NCBI RefSeq assembly: GCF_002420705.1
Contig: NZ_DIIM01000030.1
Location: forward strand, 1 to 11,327
Direction: 5' to 3'
DNA: 11,327 nt
Origin: Sphingobacterium sp. UBA5670
GTDB lineage: Bacteria > Bacteroidota > Bacteroidia > Sphingobacteriales > Sphingobacteriaceae
The notes under the pieces: model-generated
The model's database searches: none
Told to the model about the DNA's origin: nothing
What the model saw: the letters and a program-made list of their open reading frames with translations, nothing else
Part shown: in pieces, positions 6,359-11,327 of the stretch
Numbering within the stretch: the first letter of the stretch is position 1
Layout of the letters: each line of letters begins with the position of its first letter
Program-made: the position numbers and the translations under genes

Positions 6359-6970
6359 ATGGAATCGCAGTTATTACTTCCGGCATGTTATCTTCCACCA
6401 ATATCTTATTTTCATACGGTACAAGAGCATAATCTCCCATTAGTTATCGAGAAATATGAACATTTTCAAAAGCAAAGTTATCGTACGCGGGCACGCATTG
6501 CTTCTGCAAATGGTGTGCAGGATTTGATCGTGCCCATTCAGCATGGCAATAAAGATCGTGTTCCTATGAAAGATATCCGGATAAGTTATGAGTTTGATTG
6601 GCAGCGTCTACATTGGTTAAGTATTCAGACAGCTTATCGGAGTTCGGCTTATTTTGAATACTATGAAGATGATTTTAAACGGTTTTACGAGGAGAAGTTT
6701 AACTACCTTGTGGATTTTAATGTAGCCCAGTTGGAACTTATCCTGAGGTCGGTCAAACTTAAACGATCGATAGCCTTTACAGAAGAGTATATTACGGCTG
6801 GGGACGATCGCATTGATTATCGGCAGATCATACATCCTAAAAAAGAAAGTATATTGAGTCATCCTAAAGAATATTTTCAAGTATTTTCTGATAAAAATGG
6901 ATTTTACCCAGATTTAAGCATTATCGATTTATTGTTCAATCAAGGGCCTCAATCCAAAAGTTATCTGTAG
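6359..6970 (+). CDS. WbqC-family protein
   Basis: A full-length member (203 residues) of the WbqC-like family. The family is named after a gene in an O-antigen cluster and is common in Bacteroidota, but its biochemical activity is not firmly established. Recognisable features are the start LLLPACYLPPISYF (5-18), QKQSYRTRARIASANGVQDL (38-57), VPI (58-60), then DIRISYEFDWQRLHW and the AYRSSAYFEYY segment typical of the family. There is no signal peptide, so it is cytosolic. The ATG at 6359 is close behind a -7 element and has no SD. It lies divergent to the acyltransferase-GT2 pair, which fits a link to envelope glycan or lipid synthesis; that link is inference. Confidence 0.9.
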   Translation: MESQLLLPACYLPPISYFHTVQEHNLPLVIEKYEHFQKQSYRTRARIASANGVQDLIVPIQHGNKDRVPMKDIRISYEFDWQRLHWLSIQTAYRSSAYFEYYEDDFKRFYEEKFNYLVDFNVAQLELILRSVKLKRSIAFTEEYITAGDDRIDYRQIIHPKKESILSHPKEYFQVFSDKNGFYPDLSIIDLLFNQGPQSKSYL

Positions 6971-6972
6971 CC

Positions 6973-7005
6973 TTGGATTTTCTGAACAAAATGCGTTTAA
7001 TATTG
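6973..7005 (+). promoter_or_regulatory. Candidate promoter of the beta-barrel gene
   Basis: TTG (6973-6975) is followed after 22 bases by TAATATTG (6998-7005), a 7-of-8 match to TAnnTTTG. Transcription would begin near 7010, inside the loop of the hairpin at 6989-7030, so the promoter and hairpin cannot both act in the same way. Readthrough from the WbqC-family gene is the alternative. Confidence 0.35.
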
Positions 7006-7030
7006 TTGTTATTCAGTATTGAACGCATTT
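6989..7030. other. Long hairpin between the WbqC-family gene and the beta-barrel gene
   Basis: AAATGCGTT (6989-6997) pairs perfectly with AACGCATTT (7022-7030). The pairing continues inward through a T-G wobble and seven more pairs (6999-7005 with 7014-7020, one wobble) to an 8-base loop at 7006-7013, about 17 pairs in all. The distal arm ends two bases before the ATG at 7033. No T tract follows on the plus strand; on the minus strand TTTTGTT follows. It could be a terminator/attenuator, an RNA 5' structure or an operator. Confidence 0.6.
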
Positions 7031-7032
7031 AA

Positions 7033-7719
7033 ATGAAACAATTTCTACTAACTTTCATCTTACTGTTTACTTTTTGGACTTGTGCGATTGCTCAGGGCGG
7101 TGCTGACACCATTCATTACCGTAAAGTTTACTATTGGGGTACGACGGGAATGGGATTTCCGATCGGTAAGACTAAAGCGATCCTCTCGCCAAAGTTTTCC
7201 GGTAGTATCGGTTTGGATATCTCCCTCAAAAATCCAATGTTTTTTGTGTCTCCCACACTTTATACCCTTTCATTCAAATACAAGCAGCGATTGGCCGACC
7301 CCAATTATGCCTATCGTATAGAGGATGCAAATACCAGCTTCTATACCTTTGCATTTTCCGGGGGTATTAGAAAGCAGATGCGGCGATTAAATGTCTATGG
7401 TTTTGCTGGCCCGGGTGTGGGACTGGCAAGCGAACCACGGGCAAATGTGATGGCGGACCAAAAGCTGATTAAGATGGAGAATAAAAATCACCTGAATTTC
7501 TCAAGCAAAATAGGAGCTGGTGCAGATTATAAGTTTAACGGTTTCTTCTTAGGTATTGAGCTTGGATACCTCCATAACTTTAGGAAGATACAGGATACTC
7601 CTGTGAATATTTTTACAGTTATGGTCGGGTTAAAGTCTGATATTACGCAAATTGGCGACAAAGTCATCGATGTCATTGGCATCGATGGATCTATCAGCGG
7701 TAAAAAAGAAAAAAAGTAA
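7033..7719 (+). CDS. Secreted protein, probable outer-membrane beta-barrel, function unknown
   Basis: The 228-residue product begins with a typical signal peptide (MKQFLLTFILLFTFWTCAIA, cleavage probably after residue 20; Cys17 is not in a lipobox). The mature part alternates hydrophobic/aromatic and polar residues in repeated short strands rich in glycine (for example FSGSIGLDISL, FYTFAFSGGIR, NVYGFAGPGVGL, FFLGIELGYLHNF), as in small outer-membrane beta-barrels (OMP_b-brl type). It does not end in an aromatic residue. The last strand-like segment (IFTVMVGLKS) is followed by a roughly 25-residue tail ending KKEKK. The ATG lies in an A-rich context with no SD. Its stop codon is one base from the stop of the convergent yihY. 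I do not recognise a specific family or function. Confidence 0.75.
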   Translation: MKQFLLTFILLFTFWTCAIAQGGADTIHYRKVYYWGTTGMGFPIGKTKAILSPKFSGSIGLDISLKNPMFFVSPTLYTLSFKYKQRLADPNYAYRIEDANTSFYTFAFSGGIRKQMRRLNVYGFAGPGVGLASEPRANVMADQKLIKMENKNHLNFSSKIGAGADYKFNGFFLGIELGYLHNFRKIQDTPVNIFTVMVGLKSDITQIGDKVIDVIGIDGSISGKKEKK

Positions 7720-7720
7720 A

Positions 7721-8725
7721 TTATTGTTTTAAGACCTGAATGGTGTCGCCAACATGCGCTTCAGCATCACTACCAGTTTTTTTAACTTTTTCCGTTTGTT
7801 CAACTGCTACCGCAAATGTCGATGGTATGATGCCTGCACCAAATTTGATTGCATAAAACTTGGTAAATTCGGCACCAAAGTACAAAATGGCAGCCGAATA
7901 ATAGATCCATAATAACATCACGATGATAGATCCTGCAGCTCCGTAAAAGCTTGCCGTGGAGGACAGATTCAAATAAATCGAGATGCCGTACCTGCCTAAC
8001 ATGAAAAGTAAACCTGTAAAAATGGCACCACCAAGCATGTCTCTAAATTTTACTTTGGCGTCCGGAAGGAAGGAAAAGATAAAGCCGAATAAAATGACAA
8101 TAACCGAAAATGTGATACCCGTATTGACCCATGAAATGAGGGCAATCGGAATAAAAGGGAAATAAGTCATGACTAGATTGGTTACTGCAACGATAAGCCC
8201 GTTGATCATCAGTGAGGCGATTAATAAAAAGCCAAGGGCAATCACGATGGAAAAAGAAATCAGTCTGTTGATGATTAATTTAAGCCACCCTTTTTTTGGT
8301 TTCGGTTTTACTTTCCAGATATTGTTTATCGAATCCTGTATATCAACAAATAAGGTCGTGGAGGACAGAATCAATGTTACGATACCTATCGTGATCCCCA
8401 TATTAGATTTATTCTCAAAAGTGATTTTTTGAAGATATGACTGAATCTGTGTCGTCACATCCTGACCAAAGAGAACCATGACTTCCTCGAGTACCTGATC
8501 CTGCGCTGAAGATCCACTTTGAAGATGTTCACCATAAAAGAAGCCTATACACCAAATAACGATCATGAGAAGCGGGCCGATCGAAAAGACTGTATAGTAA
8601 GCTAATGAAGCACTTTTCTTCATACATTTATCATCGTTGAATCCATTAAATGCATCGACGAGGACATGCCAAATATTTTTCCAGTATCCGAGCGTAAATA
8701 AATCTCGTAGTGTTACGTGCTTCAT
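7721..8725 (-). CDS. YihY/BrkB-family inner-membrane protein
   Basis: An integral inner-membrane protein of the YihY (virulence factor BrkB) family. It was once mislabelled as ribonuclease BN in E. coli, and its activity is unresolved. The 334-residue protein shows about six membrane segments (near 44-64, 107-127, 153-177, 199-220, 232-250, 262-287). The conserved family elements are SLAYYTVFSIGPLL (40-53) and GAAGSIIVMLLWIYYSA (262-278) followed by FGAEF. The soluble C-terminal tail after about 295 is polar and probably lineage-specific. It follows the acyl-CoA ligase by 35 bases and is likely cotranscribed. The start at 8725 is supported by an unusual, strong SD (GGAGGTGA at 8736-8743). Downstream, the complement of the neighbour's Lys-rich tail gives a T-rich run, but no stem precedes it. 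Confidence 0.9.
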   Translation of the reverse strand: MKHVTLRDLFTLGYWKNIWHVLVDAFNGFNDDKCMKKSASLAYYTVFSIGPLLMIVIWCIGFFYGEHLQSGSSAQDQVLEEVMVLFGQDVTTQIQSYLQKITFENKSNMGITIGIVTLILSSTTLFVDIQDSINNIWKVKPKPKKGWLKLIINRLISFSIVIALGFLLIASLMINGLIVAVTNLVMTYFPFIPIALISWVNTGITFSVIVILFGFIFSFLPDAKVKFRDMLGGAIFTGLLFMLGRYGISIYLNLSSTASFYGAAGSIIVMLLWIYYSAAILYFGAEFTKFYAIKFGAGIIPSTFAVAVEQTEKVKKTGSDAEAHVGDTIQVLKQ

Positions 8726-8735
8726 AATAAGATTG

Positions 8736-8743
8736 TCACCTCC
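8736..8743 (-). promoter_or_regulatory. Strong SD sequence of the yihY-family gene
   Basis: The minus strand reads GGAGGTGA, an 8-base match to the complement of the 16S rRNA tail, with 10 bases between its last A and the ATG (13 from GGAGG). It is one of only three clear SD sequences in the window and the only one outside the ribosomal operon. Confidence 0.75.
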
Positions 8744-8760
8744 AATAATCGTGCAAATTG

Positions 8761-10527
8761 TTACTCTTGGTTTTGTTCCTGGTACAATTTGTCGATTGCA
8801 GCTTCGTTCTCTTTTAAAATAATTTTTCGTTTTAAACTCAGTTTTGGCGTTAATTGACCGTCATTGATTGTCCATTCCTTTGGAAGAAGAATAAATTTCT
8901 TGACAATTTCCCAATGGCCAAAGTTAGTGGATAATCGGTCAATTTCCTCTTGGTATTTTTGGATTACTTCCGGATTTTTGATCATTTCCTCGTTGGAAAC
9001 TGTGGCAATACCTTTTTGGCTCGCCCATTTGGACAGGACATCAAATGCAGGTATGATTAAAGCACCCGGGAATTTTCTGTTTTCGCCAAAAACCATGACT
9101 TGTCCGATCAGGGTAGATTCCATTAGTTTATTTTCAATGGATTGCGGAGCGATATATTTACCACCTGCAGTCTTGAACATTTCCTTCTTCCGATCGGTTA
9201 TTTTTAGGAAGCCATCCGATGTTATTTCTCCAATGTCGCCTGTCTTGAAGAATCCATTATCGTCAAAAGCTTCTTTGGTTGCTTCTTCATTTTTATAATA
9301 TCCTGTGGTGATACTAGGACCTTTTACTAAGATCTCACCATCTGAAGCAATTTTAACTTCTAAATTTTTGAGTGGTTTACCTACGGTTCCAAATTTCAAT
9401 CCATTGGGTAGGTAGGAGTTTACCGCAATGACGGGGGAGGTTTCAGTTAAACCATAACCTTCGAGCACTTTAAGGCCAGCAGCCCAGAATACACGCGCTA
9501 AACGTTCTTGAAGTGCAGCACCACCTGATACGATAATTTTAATATTTCCGCCAAGTGCTTCTTGCCACTTAGAAAATATGAGTTTTCTAGCGATTGCAAG
9601 TTTGATATTGTAAAAAGGGCCATTATGTTCTGGTTCTTGAAATTTTAATCCTAGATCAACAGCCCAGAAGAAAATTTTCTTTTTAATCCCCGTTAAGGCT
9701 TTCCCTTTTTCAATGATCTTGTCGTATACTTTTTCCAGTACACGCGGTACTGTGGTGAAGACATCCGGTTTGACATCGTTGATGTCGGCAACAACATTGT
9801 CTATGGTTTCTGAAAAATAAATCTGGATTCCTTTAGAATAGTACATATATACCACCATGCGTTCAAAAATATGGCATAGCGGAAGAAAGCTTAGTGCCGT
9901 TTTAAAATCCGACCGGATCAGGTGGTTGCAGGCCAAGACGTTACTGTAAACGTTTTTATGCGATAAATAGACTCCCTTTGGGCGTCCCGTTGTCCCCGAG
10001 GTGTAGATTAAAGTTAACAGGTCATCTTCACTAACTGCATCACGAAGCGAACCGAGGTTGGTTGAATCATCTTTAGCGGTTTCGATGAATGTTTTTAACT
10101 GTGTATAATTTTCAATCGCATCAAATGTATACAATTGTGGGTGAATGCCATGTTCCTTGATCGCTTGCTCAATACGCTCTGTTAATTCTTTGTTGCTAAC
10201 AAATAAAACGTTGACGTCTGAATCGTTTACAATAAAGGAGAGATCCTGTGCTGATAAAGTTGGATAGAGGGGCACTGTTGCGAGGCCTATTTGATTGCAG
10301 GCAAAATCGACCAAATTCCATTCGGGTCTGTTGCCAGACATAATTCCCACCCGGTCGCCTTTTTTAAGGCCTAGCTTTAACAACGCCCTGCTTAAGGAGT
10401 CAATAGCATCTGTATACTCTTTGGTAGAATAAGTTTTCCATTGGCCATTTCCATCTCGACCCGCTACCATGATGTCCTTTGCGTATTTTTCTTTATATAA
10501 GGTTATAAAGTCAAAAATTCTGCCCAT
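8761..10527 (-). CDS. Long-chain fatty acid-CoA ligase (AMP-forming)
   Basis: An ANL-superfamily enzyme that activates fatty acids to acyl-CoA through an acyl-adenylate, at the cytosolic side of the membrane. The 588-residue protein matches the length of bacterial long-chain ligases. Motifs in order: phosphate-binding LIYTSGTTGRPKG (173-185), SFLPLCHIFER (213-223), SGGAAL (334-339), GYGLTET (357-363), FKTGD (427-431), hinge region DRKKEMFKTAGGKYIAP (445-461), and a C-terminal LTPKLSLKRK (559-568) that contains the late catalytic lysine region. Substrate chain length cannot be read from the sequence. It is the first gene of a likely unit with the yihY-family gene. The region before its ATG has no SD and only a weak -7 match (TATATTTA, 10578-10571 on the minus strand). 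Confidence 0.93.
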   Translation of the reverse strand: MGRIFDFITLYKEKYAKDIMVAGRDGNGQWKTYSTKEYTDAIDSLSRALLKLGLKKGDRVGIMSGNRPEWNLVDFACNQIGLATVPLYPTLSAQDLSFIVNDSDVNVLFVSNKELTERIEQAIKEHGIHPQLYTFDAIENYTQLKTFIETAKDDSTNLGSLRDAVSEDDLLTLIYTSGTTGRPKGVYLSHKNVYSNVLACNHLIRSDFKTALSFLPLCHIFERMVVYMYYSKGIQIYFSETIDNVVADINDVKPDVFTTVPRVLEKVYDKIIEKGKALTGIKKKIFFWAVDLGLKFQEPEHNGPFYNIKLAIARKLIFSKWQEALGGNIKIIVSGGAALQERLARVFWAAGLKVLEGYGLTETSPVIAVNSYLPNGLKFGTVGKPLKNLEVKIASDGEILVKGPSITTGYYKNEEATKEAFDDNGFFKTGDIGEITSDGFLKITDRKKEMFKTAGGKYIAPQSIENKLMESTLIGQVMVFGENRKFPGALIIPAFDVLSKWASQKGIATVSNEEMIKNPEVIQKYQEEIDRLSTNFGHWEIVKKFILLPKEWTINDGQLTPKLSLKRKIILKENEAAIDKLYQEQNQE

Positions 10528-10723
10528 ATCGCTTGAGTTTATTTGGTTATTACTACATGCTGTATTGTCTTAAATATAAAAAAAATATCATAAATAAAGT
10601 TGGATAATTCCGCATTAATGTCATAACAAATTAAACATTGTGTCGTTATAGCTGTAAACAATATTTTCTCTGCCAAAAAGGTTCTTTGAAAGGGAAAGTG
10701 TAGACAAATTGTATGGTATGAAG

Positions 10724-10738
10724 TGCAATTATATTGCA
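10724..10738. promoter_or_regulatory. Inverted repeat overlapping the -33 element, possible operator
   Basis: TGCAAT (10724-10729) and ATTGCA (10733-10738) form a perfect 6-bp inverted repeat with a 3-base spacer. The right arm contains the TTG of the plus-strand promoter. A protein binding here would compete with or aid RNA polymerase. No regulator is identified. Confidence 0.35.
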
Positions 10739-10764
10739 TATAAAAAGCAATTTATCTATGTTTG
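10734..10764 (+). promoter_or_regulatory. Bacteroidota-type promoter of the small outer-membrane protein gene
   Basis: TTG (10734-10736) and TATGTTTG (10757-10764) are separated by 20 bases, the same spacing as at the rpsF promoter. Transcription should start near 10769, giving a leader of about 29 bases. It lies in the 270-bp divergent gap 10528-10797, which otherwise holds only A/T-rich sequence. Confidence 0.82.
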
Positions 10765-10797
10765 GAAAAATGTAAAGCAAAAAAGCGTACGATTTTT

Positions 10798-11298
10798 ATG
10801 AAAAAAATATTTTTGGCTGTCGGTGGAATACTGATGTTTGGTGCATTATCCAATAAGGCGCAGGCTCAATTGGATAATAGAGGTGCTATTGGTGGACGAT
10901 TTGGGTCTGCTCAGGGAATTACTTATCGTCATACGCTTAACTCGAATCATGCTTTAGAAGGTATTATGAGTATTCAAAGCAATTCTGACTTTCGTCGTTT
11001 TCGTGTTGTAGGATTGTATGAAATTTATAAGCCATTGACTGCCGGATTTAATTGGTATTATGGTTTTGGTGGCAGTATAGGTTCTTATAAGGAGAAAGAT
11101 AAAATTATTGATGGCCAGCGTCATTCTTTTGATTCGCAGCTTAATCTGAGTATTGACGGTATCGTCGGTATTGAATATAATATTCCGCAGGCACCGTTTC
11201 AAATCTCATTGGATGTAAAACCCTATTTTGATTTTTTAAACGAATCCAGTATCAAATTATTTGATCCGATCGGTTTTTCAGTAAGGTATAAATTCTAA
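10798..11298 (+). CDS. Small outer-membrane beta-barrel protein, function unknown
   Basis: The 166-residue product starts with a signal peptide (MKKIFLAVGGILMFGALSNKAQA, cleavage near residue 23). The roughly 143-residue mature part has short alternating strands (GAIGGRFGSAQGITYRH, HALEGIMSIQS, FRVVGLYEIY, FNWYYGFGGSIGSY, LNLSIDGIVGIEYN, FQISLDVKPYFDF) and ends GFSVRYKF. The C-terminal Phe in a final beta strand is typical of barrels inserted by the BAM machinery; an 8-strand barrel fits the length. I chose the ATG at 10798. The frame is open back to a TTG at 10762, but that TTG lies inside the -7 element and so ahead of the predicted transcription start. It also would place 12 charged residues before the signal peptide. 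The specific role is unknown. Confidence 0.8.
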   Translation: MKKIFLAVGGILMFGALSNKAQAQLDNRGAIGGRFGSAQGITYRHTLNSNHALEGIMSIQSNSDFRRFRVVGLYEIYKPLTAGFNWYYGFGGSIGSYKEKDKIIDGQRHSFDSQLNLSIDGIVGIEYNIPQAPFQISLDVKPYFDFLNESSIKLFDPIGFSVRYKF

Positions 11299-11327
11299 AA
11301 AAGAATATCATAAATAAGCATAGCGGG

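Noticed and set aside
6246..7000. Shared 11-base words (AATGCGTTTAA at 6246-6256 and 6990-7000; AAAATGCGTTT at 4334-4344 and 6988-6998) as a possible common regulatory motif
   Set aside because: One copy is inside coding sequence, the contexts differ, and 11-base matches are expected by chance in 11 kb.
10539..10739. A 66-codon minus-strand frame in the divergent gap
   Set aside because: Its composition is typical of translated A/T-rich intergenic DNA. It overlaps the promoter region of the plus-strand barrel gene and has no leader signal of its own.
10762..10797. A 12-residue N-terminal extension of the small barrel protein starting at a TTG codon
   Set aside because: The TTG lies inside the TATGTTTG promoter element, ahead of the predicted transcription start, and the extension would precede a complete signal peptide.
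10584..11317. The 14-base direct repeat AATATCATAAATAA at 10584-10597 and 11304-11317 flanking the small barrel gene, as if an insertion target duplication
   Set aside because: The sequence is very A/T-rich and a match of this length is expected by chance in such DNA. There is no transposase or terminal inverted repeat, and the gene has a normal promoter of its own.

Overview
The window looks like ordinary chromosome from a member of the Bacteroidota, most likely the Sphingobacteriales (Sphingobacterium/Pedobacter type). Three observations support this. Several genes are preceded by the Bacteroidota promoter form TTG-N~20-TAnnTTTG. Most genes have A/T-rich leaders without a Shine-Dalgarno (SD) sequence. 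WbqC-family and LpxL-like proteins of the kind common in this phylum are present. The genus is an inference from general gene content, not from a database search.

Left part (1-1317): a minus-strand ribosomal operon rpsF-rpsR-rplI (bS6, bS18, bL9). It has a near-perfect promoter at 1217-1247, a hairpin at the predicted 5' end of the mRNA, and a strong intrinsic terminator at 29-52. Four GGTAA repeats sit at the left edge. Next (1261-4269) is a minus-strand pair ligA-dapA (NAD+-dependent DNA ligase; dihydrodipicolinate synthase of the lysine/diaminopimelate pathway). It is bounded by a promoter touching the ligA start and a 13-bp-stem terminator after dapA.

Middle (4334-7719): a translationally coupled minus-strand pair, an LpxL-like acyltransferase followed by a GT2 glycosyltransferase (ATGA overlap). 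Divergent from it on the plus strand are a WbqC-family gene and then a secreted, probably outer-membrane beta-barrel protein of unknown role. A long hairpin lies between those last two.

Right part (7721-11327): a minus-strand pair, a long-chain acyl-CoA ligase followed by a YihY/BrkB-family membrane protein. It converges on the beta-barrel gene with one base between the stop codons. A divergent plus-strand gene encodes a second small outer-membrane beta-barrel protein with a clear promoter. Five or more genes from 4377 onward concern the envelope (acyl chains, glycans, outer-membrane proteins), but nothing shows that they form one dedicated pathway.

I see no mobile element, CRISPR array, tRNA, rRNA or obvious novel system. 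The most thought-provoking signal is the uneven use of SD sequences. Only rpsR, rplI and yihY carry strong ones, and bS18 and bS6 are themselves parts of the pocket that hides the anti-SD in Bacteroidota ribosomes. This suggests feedback control of rpsR. No stretch longer than 300 bases lacks a gene; the longest gap is 10528-10797.
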